A DNA stretch of 43,154 nt from Promethearchaeota archaeon (GCA_008080765.1 SHMU01000010.1:1-43154); one strand, 5' to 3'. Numbered from the stretch's first letter, positions 7,579-16,067 are shown. Numbers and translations are program-made. Notes: a model not told the origin generated them from the sequence alone.

Positions 7579-9034
7579 ACTTGAAGAGCTAGAAGGATTT
7601 TTCAGCCCGAAAGTGGTTGGGTTTTACGGAGTATCAAACGTTATGCAAAAATTTGGTACTTTACATTTAACAAATCTTTTATCTGCAGGATATCAAGGAA
7701 AAGTTATTCCCATACATCCCAAAGAAGAGGAGATTATTGGATTTAAAGCATATCAAAATATCAAAGAAGTACCCGAGAAGGTTGATTTAGTGGTGATTGC
7801 AACACCAACCGAATACATCAACGACATCTTAGAAGAATGCGGACAAAAAGGAGTATCACATGCAATTGTACTCTCCGGAGGTTTTTTAGAGGTAGGAAAT
7901 GAAAAAGGACAAGAACGAATGAAAACTATTGCCGATACCTATGGAATGAAAATTATGGGTCCTAATTGTTCTGGAGAAGTAGTGACTCCTGATATAAATA
8001 TTACCCATGTTCCATGGCCTCCACGAGAGGGAGGTGCCGCAATTATTTCTCAGTCGGGTACCTATGCTGTACAACCCCTCATTGCAATTAGTTCAAAAAT
8101 CGGATTAGGAATATCTAAAATTATTTCGGTGGGAAATGAGGTAAATACCGATTTAGTCGACTATTTAGAAGCGATGGAGGAGGATCAAAAAACGACCACG
8201 ATTGGAATCTATTTTGAGGCGGTTCGTAGGGGGAAAGAGTTCATAGAAGCTGTTGAACGCATCAATAAGAAAAAACCTATTGTCATCATTCCGATTGGAC
8301 AGACCGAGGCGGGAACACGATCGGCAAAATCTCATACCGCTGCTATAACGTCCCCCGGCTTTATTATTGATTCTATATGTGAGCAAACAGGAGCAATTAA
8401 AGTTAAAAATAGTATTGAAATGCTAAATCTCTTAAACGGATTCGATTCTTTGCCACTCCCGAAGGGTAATAGAGTGGGCATTCTTACTATGGGAGGTGGA
8501 CCGGGAACCTTAATGAGTGATCTATTTGAAAGTAATGGGATGAAAGTACCTATTCTGAGCAATAAAATGCAAGAAAAGTTGAAGCCTTGGATGCCAGAGA
8601 CCGCGTCTACAATGAATCCCATCGATTTGACTTATTCGGACGACATGCAAAATTATTTAAATGTACTTCCCGATCTTCTTTTAAAAAGTGATGAGATTGA
8701 TTCATTAATTATCTACGGATTAATGGGTTCGGAATATCATAAAAATCTGGTAAATGTTCCTGAGAGTATAAAAGAAAATCCAAGTATTGTTACAATGAGG
8801 AATTTTGGCGAGATGATGCACGATTTTTTCATCGCCATTTTCGATGAATTGATTAAATATAAACAGAAATACGATAAACCAATCATTTTAACCTGCTATA
8901 ATACCAGAGAAGAAAGGTTCGTAGCATATCTACAAGATCACGGCATCCCAGTATATTATCCGGAAGAAGGTGTGTGGGCATTAATTCGAATGTGGCAATA
9001 CGCTCATTTTTTAAAGGAAAAAGGAATAAAATAA
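7571..9034 (+). CDS. acdA: ADP-forming acyl-CoA synthetase, alpha subunit
   Basis: The CoA-binding Rossmann domain is at residues ~1-130 (VVGFYGVSN, VIPIHPKEEEIIG, DLVVIATPT, IMGPNCSGE). The succinyl-CoA-ligase-like domains follow, with ISQSGTYAVQPL and SVGNEVNTDLVDYLE, and then a third flavodoxin-like domain (LPKGNRVGILTMGGGPGTLMSDL). His255 in AKSHTAA is the phospho-histidine position that relays phosphate to ADP. The length of 487 is usual for separate alpha subunits. Its place after acyl-CoA dehydrogenase and crotonase genes suggests that ATP is gained from acyl-CoA products. Confidence 0.93.
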   Translation: MSKLEELEGFFSPKVVGFYGVSNVMQKFGTLHLTNLLSAGYQGKVIPIHPKEEEIIGFKAYQNIKEVPEKVDLVVIATPTEYINDILEECGQKGVSHAIVLSGGFLEVGNEKGQERMKTIADTYGMKIMGPNCSGEVVTPDINITHVPWPPREGGAAIISQSGTYAVQPLIAISSKIGLGISKIISVGNEVNTDLVDYLEAMEEDQKTTTIGIYFEAVRRGKEFIEAVERINKKKPIVIIPIGQTEAGTRSAKSHTAAITSPGFIIDSICEQTGAIKVKNSIEMLNLLNGFDSLPLPKGNRVGILTMGGGPGTLMSDLFESNGMKVPILSNKMQEKLKPWMPETASTMNPIDLTYSDDMQNYLNVLPDLLLKSDEIDSLIIYGLMGSEYHKNLVNVPESIKENPSIVTMRNFGEMMHDFFIAIFDELIKYKQKYDKPIILTCYNTREERFVAYLQDHGIPVYYPEEGVWALIRMWQYAHFLKEKGIK

Positions 9035-9060
9035 TCACATGCCATAATTTAATTATTTTC

Positions 9061-9108
9061 TAATTTTCTAATTTTCTAATTTTCTAATTTTCTAATTTTC
9101 TAATTTTA
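9061..9108. repeat. 8-bp tandem repeat (TAATTTTC), six units
   Basis: Five perfect copies of TAATTTTC (9061-9100) are followed by a variant TAATTTTA (9101-9108). The array lies between the convergent ends of acdA and the tetR-like gene. Its T-rich units may also serve as a terminator for acdA. Confidence 0.9.
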
Positions 9109-9153
9109 GAGAGGAGAGTCGATTAAACTTAACATTCTCCAATTTAAAAAAAG

Positions 9154-9810
9154 TTATGAGATAAATTTTTCTAGGCGCGTTCTAATTTCTCTTAATACGT
9201 ATTTTCTAAACCTTTCAGAAGTTAATACATCACTTTCAATGATGATGGGTTCTTCAATTTTGTTCCGAACTCGCAAAAAGGACTCAATATTAGCGGCTCC
9301 AAAAAACACTCCAAACATATAATAGAAGAACTCAGTTAGCTCAGAATCATCAATCCCTTGAATTTTAAATGTGTCTTTAAGAGCATTTATTCCATGTTCC
9401 ATTAAATATAATGGTTCATATGAATTGTCTTTCTGCTCTTTTTTATTGGATTTTGGTGGGGGGACCAGATACATCATCTGAAAACGTTTGTAATCGTTTG
9501 CAGCAAATTCTAAAAAATATTCCGCCCATTTCACTCCTAAATCCACAATTGATCCTTTATGTTTTTTGATCAATTCTTCTGTATCTTGGTAGTATTGTCT
9601 CAAATATTTAGTACGAATTGCAGTCCAGAGCTCTTTTTTACTTTTTACATAATTGTATATATTTGGCTCGGACATATTTAGTTTTTTAGCCAAAGCATGC
9701 ATGCTAAATCCATAAGGGCCGCGCTTTACGAATAATTCCTTACCTTTTTCAATTATTTCTTCAAATTGTTGCGCTTTTTCTTTTTCTGATCGTGCTCTTG
9801 TTTTTCTCAT
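9154..9810 (-). CDS. TetR-family transcriptional regulator
   Basis: The N-terminal DNA-binding domain reads IIEKGKELFVKRGPYGFSMH, then ALAKKLNMSEPNIYNYVKSKKELW (helix-turn-helix, ~40-63), the TetR/AcrR signature. The C-terminal ~150 residues are helical and should bind an effector. It sits beside acyl-CoA genes and is divergent from the 4Fe-4S protein gene, so a FadR-like role sensing acyl-CoA is plausible but inferred. The shared 195-base region carries two copies of a palindromic element (9935-9971) that could be its operator. Confidence 0.88.
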   Translation of the reverse strand: MRKTRARSEKEKAQQFEEIIEKGKELFVKRGPYGFSMHALAKKLNMSEPNIYNYVKSKKELWTAIRTKYLRQYYQDTEELIKKHKGSIVDLGVKWAEYFLEFAANDYKRFQMMYLVPPPKSNKKEQKDNSYEPLYLMEHGINALKDTFKIQGIDDSELTEFFYYMFGVFFGAANIESFLRVRNKIEEPIIIESDVLTSERFRKYVLREIRTRLEKFIS

Positions 9811-9934
9811 AATTAGTTCACATTTGATAAGATATGTTTTATTTACTTTAGAACCTATAGATTTTATTATTTCCTCTTTAAATTAAATCTTTTTTGGCAT
9901 ATTTTCCTATTTTATAGATATCTTTAAATATAAG

Positions 9935-9971
9935 TTATTAATAATAATTAATTAAATTATTAATAATAATT
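9935..9971. promoter_or_regulatory. Paired palindromic operator candidate
   Basis: TTATTAATAATAATT occurs at 9935-9949 and again at 9957-9971, 22 bases apart (about two helical turns). Each copy contains the perfect palindrome TTATTAATAA. The pair lies between the TetR gene and the divergent 4Fe-4S protein gene, 35 bases before the latter's ATG, and suits binding of a dimeric TetR protein. The AT-rich background lowers certainty. Confidence 0.45.
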
Positions 9972-10005
9972 TAACTCGATTATTTATCATTTAGAGATGA
10001 TTTAA

Positions 10006-11163
10006 ATGACATTAAAAGGAATATTTGGGAGAAAGCTAATTTCTGAGAAAGGAGAGATATATACCAAGTTGCGAGAACTCGTAAGTCCGAAAATTTCACT
10101 TGAACTTCCCGAACATGAAGTAACCAACAAACTTCTCATAAACATGTTTCCCCAAGATGAGGCATTTTTAGTCATTAATGGATTTAAAAAGACTATTCGA
10201 CCCACTTCTGCTCGAAAAATTAGAAAAAGAACTCAACTCTCCAAAACGCTAGTTAAAAGCCTTCTGAATAAAATGGTTTATGCGGGCAAATTAATCAAAT
10301 ATGGTCCTTTTTATATCATGTTACCCTACATTCCGGGAGGATTTGAGTTTTATTTCACGACAGGACGAGATGATCCTGAACGTATGAAAAAGGTGGCAGA
10401 GGCTCATGATGAATTGTTCAATTTAGGATATCCTTTAGGGTTAAGTAAAATGAAGCCACCCATTTATAGAGTAATTTCAACTATTCAACCAACTAATGAT
10501 ACCATTGAAATTAATAAATCAGTAGATGTGGAACATCAAGTTCTTCCTTACGAAGTATTAAAAGAGTATCTTGCCGAAAAAAAAGATTTTGCCGTAGTGG
10601 CTTGTAGCTGTAGAACGGCAGCTGAAATGGCAGGTCATCCTTGCGAACGAACCGCGGAAAATTTCTGCATCACGGCGGGAATATTGGCACGATATTCTAT
10701 TAAAACGGGTGTGGGAAGAGAAGTAACTTTAGAAGAACTTATGGATGTTATGCAACGAGCAGAAAAAGAAGGTCTTGTTCATCAAACCATCAATATTAAA
10801 AAGAATTCGGGATTCATCTGCAATTGCTGTCCTTGTTGTTGTGGGTTTTTAAAATCAGTAAAAAAATTAGATAATTATGGAGCCATCATCAAATCTAACT
10901 TCGATCCCAGTATAGATCAACAGAAATGTGTTTCTTGTAGCATTTGTCAAGAAATTTGTCCTATGGATGCAATTTTAAAGACGAATGGAGCCCAACAAGA
11001 TTCAAAAGAGCAAAAAATAAAGATTAATAAAGATCTATGCATTGGATGTGGATTATGTGCATCTCATTGTCCCCATGGTGCAATATCCTTAGATAAAGTA
11101 AGAGGCTATGAGCCAATTAAAGGTCTGTTAAAGTATCTTAGAAAAGTAGAGAAGGAAAACTAA
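10006..11163 (+). CDS. 4Fe-4S dicluster protein with N-terminal winged-helix-like region
   Basis: Three parts are visible. Residues ~35-110 look like a winged helix (SARKIRKRTQLSKTLVKSLLNKMVYAGKLIKYG). A cysteine-rich middle holds Cys200, Cys202, Cys213 and Cys221, then a cluster CNCCPCCC (272-279). The end has two classical ferredoxin motifs, at 308-319 (CVSCSICQEICP) and 345-356 (CIGCGLCASHCP). It is probably an electron carrier or redox-active protein partnered with the acyl-CoA dehydrogenase system; the reaction is unknown. It is divergent from the TetR gene and probably controlled by it. Similar CxC/CCxCCC proteins occur in anaerobes, but I cannot name the family firmly. Confidence 0.75.
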   Translation: MTLKGIFGRKLISEKGEIYTKLRELVSPKISLELPEHEVTNKLLINMFPQDEAFLVINGFKKTIRPTSARKIRKRTQLSKTLVKSLLNKMVYAGKLIKYGPFYIMLPYIPGGFEFYFTTGRDDPERMKKVAEAHDELFNLGYPLGLSKMKPPIYRVISTIQPTNDTIEINKSVDVEHQVLPYEVLKEYLAEKKDFAVVACSCRTAAEMAGHPCERTAENFCITAGILARYSIKTGVGREVTLEELMDVMQRAEKEGLVHQTINIKKNSGFICNCCPCCCGFLKSVKKLDNYGAIIKSNFDPSIDQQKCVSCSICQEICPMDAILKTNGAQQDSKEQKIKINKDLCIGCGLCASHCPHGAISLDKVRGYEPIKGLLKYLRKVEKEN

Positions 11164-11191
11164 AATCCCTTGAAATCATTAATAATTGAAT

Positions 11192-11653
11192 TTAAAGGTA
11201 GGATTTCTTACCGGTGAGTTTGGTAATTTCAATTTTAATTATAGCAATTTTTTTTAGCCCATATTCTTTAAACATATAATTATTTTTTCCCGTATAATGT
11301 TGCATTATAATATTTAATGCCTTTATTTTTTCATCTAAAGAATTGATAAAGGTTGCTATCCCAAATCCAATTACACTTTGATATTGAGCACTAAACTGGC
11401 AAGGATCTTTTGCTGTCTGTAATTGAAAATCTAAATCAATTTCAAAACACACCTTATCATTTTTTTTTAGAATCTCCATTTTTTTTCCCTCCTTTGCCGA
11501 ATGAATGTATAAACAATTATCTTGAATTCCAAAATTAACAGGCACGATATAAGGGATATTGTTATCTGAAAGGGCTAGCCTGCATACTTGTGCTTTATTA
11601 AGCAAAGCCGTAAGAATCATCTTGTCAGTAATCTCTTTATCTTTTCTTCTCAT
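11192..11653 (-). CDS. Pyridoxamine-5'-phosphate-oxidase-fold (Nim-like) flavoprotein
   Basis: This 153-residue split-barrel protein has the Nim/PPOX-like pattern: ILTALLNKAQVCRLALSDNNIPYIVPVNFGI, LYIHSAKEGKKMEIL and KVCFEIDLD, then QYQSVIGFGIATFI and a terminal IIKIEITKLTGKKSY. Such proteins bind FMN (sometimes F420 or haem) and reduce small substrates. The physiological role cannot be told. It converges on the 4Fe-4S protein gene. Confidence 0.8.
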   Translation of the reverse strand: MRRKDKEITDKMILTALLNKAQVCRLALSDNNIPYIVPVNFGIQDNCLYIHSAKEGKKMEILKKNDKVCFEIDLDFQLQTAKDPCQFSAQYQSVIGFGIATFINSLDEKIKALNIIMQHYTGKNNYMFKEYGLKKIAIIKIEITKLTGKKSYL

Positions 11654-11712
11654 TAAAATGAATAGTAAAAGTGTTTCTATCGATACAATTAATATAAAAA
11701 AGAAAGAGAAAA

Positions 11713-12369
11713 TTATCTATTAGAAAGTGCTTCTTTTAAGATTTTTTGATTGCTCTCGGGATAATATTGAGCATAATTTGTAATTTTTTCTTCATCGACA
11801 TGTGGCATGAATTTTACAATATCCACGATAATTTTTTGAGAGTGTATACCGTTATATTTCCATAAATAGATGAAATCCATTACTGTTTTCTCAAAATCAG
11901 AAAAACGTACTTTTTGATGTTCAACTCCGAAGGAAAAAAGGGAGTGTTTTAATTTAATGAATTTAAATTTTCTATTTGCAATAAGAATGGGTTTTCCTTT
12001 AAAAAGCCGATTGGTCATAATATAGAAGATTTCCTCATCCTTATTTTGGTTTTGTTTAATATTCACGCCGTTCAATTTAAGTGCGGTATAAAGGCCATAA
12101 TACCAATCCTTTATGCCCCTTAGCTTTAAGCCCCTTCCTACTAATTCAAGGAGAGAATATTTTAATTTCTTAGCTTCTATTTCATCCGGCGTCTTCACAT
12201 AATAGATACCCTCAAAAATCTTAACAAGATAACCTTGTAATAATAAGAAGTTAATAACATTCTGATAATTATAATATAACTGTCGGGAATATTTCTTAAT
12301 CTCCTCAGCGGTAGTAAATTCTGAGGAACCTTCTTCTTGCAGTTTGTTTAAAACTCGAATCATGGACAT
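11713..12369 (-). CDS. AbiEi-like winged-helix regulator, no toxin partner seen
   Basis: The N-terminus is a helix-turn-helix region (FTTAEEIKKYSRQLYYNYQNVINFLLLQGYLVKIFEGIYYV), followed by the domain typical of AbiEi/COG5340 proteins (YYGLYTALKLNGV, then GKPILIANRKFKFIKL and VRFSDFEKTVMDFIYLWKYNG). AbiEi proteins are the antitoxin-regulators of type IV AbiE systems, and many archaeal members stand alone. No AbiEii nucleotidyltransferase toxin gene is adjacent here, so an orphan regulator is likelier than a working toxin-antitoxin pair. Confidence 0.65.
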   Translation of the reverse strand: MSMIRVLNKLQEEGSSEFTTAEEIKKYSRQLYYNYQNVINFLLLQGYLVKIFEGIYYVKTPDEIEAKKLKYSLLELVGRGLKLRGIKDWYYGLYTALKLNGVNIKQNQNKDEEIFYIMTNRLFKGKPILIANRKFKFIKLKHSLFSFGVEHQKVRFSDFEKTVMDFIYLWKYNGIHSQKIIVDIVKFMPHVDEEKITNYAQYYPESNQKILKEALSNR

Positions 12370-12708
12370 AGTGGAAGTTAGACCTTATTTCTATAAAGAG
12401 TATTATACCCAATTTTATGGGATCAAGTTAATTTCAAGTATGATAATATAGGATAATTTTTATGTTTATCTAAAAAGTATTATAAGTTCATAATTCAATA
12501 TAAATAATACCATTAGAATTAGTGTGTCAAAATCGAAAATCATAACCATTTAGGATAATGTGAAAAATAAAAGAAATATTCATTTATGTGTAGAGCAGAA
12601 TTTATATTTCCTATAGATTTGTTTCTGTTTTAATCGCTTTTTCATTATAGATCGTTATAATTCTAGATGGGATGATGTTAAAAAAGGATGATAGTTCTCT
12701 AAAATAGA
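12370..12708. other. 339-base gap without a gene
   Basis: This AT-rich region lies between the AbiEi-like gene start and the CruF-type gene stop. I see no open frame of note, no tRNA shape and no strong repeat. It should contain the promoter of the AbiEi-like gene and the end of the carotenoid transcript. Confidence 0.6.
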
Positions 12709-13473
12709 TTAGTTTAGGAAAACCAATATTCGCATGAAGATAAAGAAGATGAGTTGTACCACCACGAACCAAGGACTATGGGGGCTATCCTCAAGTCTGA
12801 GTCGTTCTTCTTTCGGAATTGCAAGATACGTTATCGCAAAAACGAAGGAAATAGTAAACCATGCAATATAATTTTGAAGAGGAACATTGAAGGGATCGCT
12901 GGTTAATGTCCATATCCAATAGTTCAAGCCAATTGCGGCGGGTTCCATCACATAATCAAAAAGGGTTGCAAAAACTCCCACGAATCCCGAAATAAGGAGG
13001 GCTCTAGGGAGTCTCTTCATATGAACTTTAAGCAGTTTTTCCACGAGCCATTCAGAGAATAATACTAATGAAAAGATGATAATCACCCAATTTAAACCGA
13101 TTATTACTGGTACTTCAAACAACATGGGCCCCAGTACATTGCCATAATAATACGGTCCAAATACCAGAGAATATGCAACACCGAGCACTTCCAGAGTGAA
13201 AGTAATTAAATAGGCAATAAGAATCCAGAAAATTACATATTTTTTATTATAACTTTTATGAATTGCCCAAAGTCCCGAAATCAAAAGTACATAAGGAGTC
13301 AGAATAATCATTAGTGGATAACTAGATTCTGAAAAATGGCTGATGATTCCCACTGTAAAAAAAATCGATAAGATGAGTACTTGAAATCTCCAATCTAACA
13401 ATATTGATTTAATTATGGTTTTTATATCAGTTTTTGGTTTATTAACTTCATTCATTTCATTCATCTCATTCAT
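12709..13473 (-). CDS. cruF: CruF-type carotenoid 1,2-hydratase family membrane protein
   Basis: This integral membrane protein of 254 residues with ~7 hydrophobic segments belongs to the carotenoid biosynthesis family that includes bisanhydrobacterioruberin hydratase and CruF. Signature parts are FGPYYYGNVLGPMLFEVPVIIGLNW (~105-129), FDYVMEPAAI (172-181) and VPLQNYIAWF (197-206). Members add water to the psi-end of acyclic or monocyclic carotenoids. The N-terminus is a repeat-like MNEMNEMNEVN, so three in-frame ATGs (13473, 13464, 13455) compete. It starts 3 bases after the CrtI stop, third in the cyclase-desaturase-hydratase operon. Confidence 0.82.
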   Translation of the reverse strand: MNEMNEMNEVNKPKTDIKTIIKSILLDWRFQVLILSIFFTVGIISHFSESSYPLMIILTPYVLLISGLWAIHKSYNKKYVIFWILIAYLITFTLEVLGVAYSLVFGPYYYGNVLGPMLFEVPVIIGLNWVIIIFSLVLFSEWLVEKLLKVHMKRLPRALLISGFVGVFATLFDYVMEPAAIGLNYWIWTLTSDPFNVPLQNYIAWFTISFVFAITYLAIPKEERLRLEDSPHSPWFVVVQLIFFIFMRILVFLN

Positions 13474-13476
13474 AGT

Positions 13477-14958
13477 TTAATCACTTGAAAATTTTTCTAT
13501 AAGATGGGCACATATTTTACCCGATAAGATTACGAGCGGCATCCCACCTCCAGGATGGGCAGATCCTCCGCAAAAGTAGAGACCTTTTATATTTTTGCTT
13601 CTGTTACGATGACGCATAAAAGCGGAGGTTTTTGTATTGGAGCTAATTCCATACAGACTTCCATAGGTGGAACCTGTTCGCCTTTCAATATCGGGAGGGG
13701 TGAGGATACCTTCTGTGACGATATGTGGTTCTATATCCGTTTTTAAGCGCTTGGATAAAAGAGTAATAGTAGAATTTCGCGCATCAGAAACTAATTCATC
13801 CCAATTTTGACTATAATTTGCTGGAGCGTTAAGAAGCACAAACCAATTTTCACATCCTTCAGGTGCATCAGTGGGTGTTAATTTAGACGTAATATTGACA
13901 TACACAGTGGGTTCTTTTGGCATCGTGTTTTTCTTGAAGATCGCTTGAAATTCGGCAGGATAATCTGATGAAAAAAAAATGTTATTTACGGAAAGCTCCT
14001 CAAAAGAGCGATTGATACCCCAATAAAACACTATCCCGCTCGAGCTAGGTTCCAATTTTTTATATCTTTTTGCTTGCTTTAGGGTTGGTAATTCAAGAAG
14101 TGTATTGTAAGTAGCAAGCACATCAGTATCAGAAACAACTACATCATAGTCTTTATCTTCAGATTTGACTGTAATCCCACAAATTTTTTTTTTATGGAGA
14201 TTAATTTTTTCAACTCTTTGATTAAAAAAAAATTTTACTCCTAAGTCTTCTGAAGCTTTATGAAGTTTTTTGGGAATTTCATAAATACCCTCTTTGATCC
14301 CATACCCACCACCTATATATTCAACAAATGGGATAATAATCATGGTTGCAGGGGTTTGATAAGGGCTTGAGCCGTTATAGGTTGCATATCTGTTAAAAAT
14401 TTGCACAATGCGAGGATCTTTGAAATACTTCTCATTGATTTCATTTAATGTACTAAAGGGATGGATGCCCACAAATCGGATGAGCTTTGAAAGGGTAGAG
14501 GGTTTCAACAACGTTCGAGTTTCATGGATCGGTTGAGTGAGAAACAGTTTGCCACCTAATTTATGTGATTTTTCCGCTACTTTCAAATATTTTTTCAAAG
14601 CTTTTTGACTTCCCGCTGCGACTCTTTCCAATTCTTCACCAAATTTTTGGAGATTAGACCATGCTTTAAGATAGGTGCCATCTGAAAGAAAATAGGTACA
14701 AATCTCTTCCAGTCTAACAAGTGTAAGTTCATTATGAATATCTTTCCCTGCAGCCTTAAATATATCTTCAAACACCCAGGGCATTGTGACAAGAGAAGGG
14801 CCAATGTCAAATCTGTATCCATCAAACGTTTCTTCAGCTGCTTTTCCCCCGGGAAAGGATTGAGCTTCATATATATCTACATTCCATCCCTTCGACTGTA
14901 AATATATTGATGCCGATAGCCCTCCTAACCCCGCACCTATTACCGCAGCTGTTTTCAT
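13477..14958 (-). CDS. crtI: CrtI-type carotenoid desaturase, copy 1
   Basis: This FAD-dependent phytoene desaturase or carotenoid desaturase/isomerase has 493 residues. The N-terminal dinucleotide fold reads AAVIGAGLGGLSASIYLQSKG, then FPGGKAAEETFDGYRFDIGPSL. The C-terminal flavin signature is GLYFCGGSAHPGGGMPLVIL. Whether it acts on phytoene or introduces 3,4-double bonds (CrtD role) cannot be read from sequence. The ATG at 14958 is one base after the lycopene cyclase stop; a longer frame to 15018 would invade the cyclase gene and adds residues unlike a CrtI N-terminus. Confidence 0.9.
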   Translation of the reverse strand: MKTAAVIGAGLGGLSASIYLQSKGWNVDIYEAQSFPGGKAAEETFDGYRFDIGPSLVTMPWVFEDIFKAAGKDIHNELTLVRLEEICTYFLSDGTYLKAWSNLQKFGEELERVAAGSQKALKKYLKVAEKSHKLGGKLFLTQPIHETRTLLKPSTLSKLIRFVGIHPFSTLNEINEKYFKDPRIVQIFNRYATYNGSSPYQTPATMIIIPFVEYIGGGYGIKEGIYEIPKKLHKASEDLGVKFFFNQRVEKINLHKKKICGITVKSEDKDYDVVVSDTDVLATYNTLLELPTLKQAKRYKKLEPSSSGIVFYWGINRSFEELSVNNIFFSSDYPAEFQAIFKKNTMPKEPTVYVNITSKLTPTDAPEGCENWFVLLNAPANYSQNWDELVSDARNSTITLLSKRLKTDIEPHIVTEGILTPPDIERRTGSTYGSLYGISSNTKTSAFMRHRNRSKNIKGLYFCGGSAHPGGGMPLVILSGKICAHLIEKFSSD

Positions 14959-14959
14959 T

Positions 14960-15652
14960 CTATTCGTCCCTCTTAATCTTAATGCTGAATCGTTCTCTAA
15001 ACATAGAATAGAAAACATAATAAAGGCTTATGAGCGAGAAACTGTAAAAGAAATCTTCAATCGGTATTGAAATGACTCTCAATCCAATGATTGCCTCACT
15101 ACTATACGATACAATCGGTAAGAAGGTAAATACCCCATTGAAAATCAGAAACGGAATATAACTGAGAAAGAGCGCGATAATTGTCCAGCTGGATTGAAAC
15201 TTCTCATGAACTAAAAAGCTTACTAATAGCATCGTAATAAAGAATACAATTACCATAATCACCGTATACCCTCTATCTAGAAAAAAGAACATGGGTATAA
15301 ACCCAATTGATCCGATAATAATAAATACATACCTCGGAATATTTAGCATCTTTTCTGTGGAATAAGCTCTCACGCATTCATAGATGAATACAGTTGCGTA
15401 TGGAACCGCTATAAAGAAGAACCATTCGCCAAGGGGAAGATTAATCAATTTAAATGTTCCTGCCAATGTTTCTGAGAATGACCAATGTCCTATTTCTGTG
15501 ACAATTATATCCCAAATAATGAAACTGCTGCTGACCACCAGCATACTCAGAAGCAAGGGCGGCCATCTTCGCCAGAAAGCCACTTTCTTATCAAATGATA
15601 AAAGAAAAGGAAATATGATCACCAAGAAGTTAAGCCAAAAATACAGTGCCAT
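14960..15652 (-). CDS. crtY: Lycopene beta-cyclase (fused CrtYc-CrtYd type)
   Basis: This 230-residue membrane protein has six to seven helices and two copies of the cyclase repeat: INLPLGEWFFFIAVPY in the first half and ISIPIEDFFYSFSLISLYYVFY near the end, containing the PxE(E/D)xxF-type motif. Archaeal cyclases of this kind are fusions of the bacterial CrtYc and CrtYd halves and convert psi-ends of lycopene to beta-rings. The start at 15652 (MALYFW) puts the first helix at the N-terminus; a 14-residue longer form is possible. It is first in an operon with CrtI and CruF. Confidence 0.85.
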   Translation of the reverse strand: MALYFWLNFLVIIFPFLLSFDKKVAFWRRWPPLLLSMLVVSSSFIIWDIIVTEIGHWSFSETLAGTFKLINLPLGEWFFFIAVPYATVFIYECVRAYSTEKMLNIPRYVFIIIGSIGFIPMFFFLDRGYTVIMVIVFFITMLLVSFLVHEKFQSSWTIIALFLSYIPFLIFNGVFTFLPIVSYSSEAIIGLRVISIPIEDFFYSFSLISLYYVFYSMFRERFSIKIKRDE

Positions 15653-15759
15653 CTTACATTTCACCTTTGATATTTTAAGCTTACAAAATGTCAAAAATAT
15701 ATAAATATTTTATACATAAAATATACATAACTAAATCTGAAAGTATCAAAAAACAAAGA

Positions 15760-15798
15760 GTGGCGTCTCATCCACCGACTAAAGTCGGTGGTTTCCAC
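15760..15798. mobile_element. Orphan IS200/IS605-type terminal hairpin
   Basis: CCACCGACT (15772-15780) and AGTCGGTGG (15783-15791) form a perfect 9-bp stem with a 2-base loop, flanked by GTGG (15760-15763) and CCAC (15795-15798), which can pair outside it. This CCACCGACT-AGTCGGTGG stem recalls the right-end hairpin of IS200/IS605 elements, which also forms part of TnpB guide-RNA scaffolds. No tnpA or tnpB gene is in the window, so it is a relic, a non-autonomous end or a retained structured RNA. Confidence 0.6.
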
Positions 15799-15923
15799 GC
15801 TTGCATAATATATGAAGACTACAAAAAAAGAAAATGGAAATCCTATATTAGATATTTAGACAATCCTTTAAACATTTTTTCTCTGTTTTAACATCTTTAT
15901 AAGTATACAGAATTTTGATGGTT

Positions 15924-16067
15924 TTATTGATTTTTAGGAAGAGGAACGAGATTTTTCGTGTTCTTGTCTTTATTTTCAACTAATTGAAATTCTGCCTCGC
16001 ATATTCTACATACAAGACATTTTTCACGGGGAATTAATAGATTATTACAAACGGGACAATAATTCAA
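15924..16067 (-). CDS. 47-residue RPB9/TFS-like zinc ribbon protein
   Basis: The reading frame gives NYCPVCNNLLIPREKCLVC and then RICEAEFQL, followed by a short charged tail ending in KNQ. CxxC (NYCPVC) and a second cysteine pair in CLVCRICE match the N-terminal zinc ribbon of archaeal TFS/RPB9-type proteins (YCPxCxxLLxP...CRxC). The likely start is a TTG at 16067 with GGTG about 10 bases upstream; no ATG is available. It could be a stand-alone transcription-associated ribbon or a remnant of a longer TFS gene. It is too short to assign a function. Confidence 0.55.
   Translation of the reverse strand: MNYCPVCNNLLIPREKCLVCRICEAEFQLVENKDKNTKNLVPLPKNQ

Noticed and set aside
14595-14870. 91-residue minus-strand frame inside crtI copy 1
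   Set aside because: It is an alternative-frame shadow of a well-supported desaturase gene.
15688-15891. 67-residue plus-strand frame across the hairpin
   Set aside because: It is built from the IS605-like palindrome and low-complexity AT sequence; no domain is visible.
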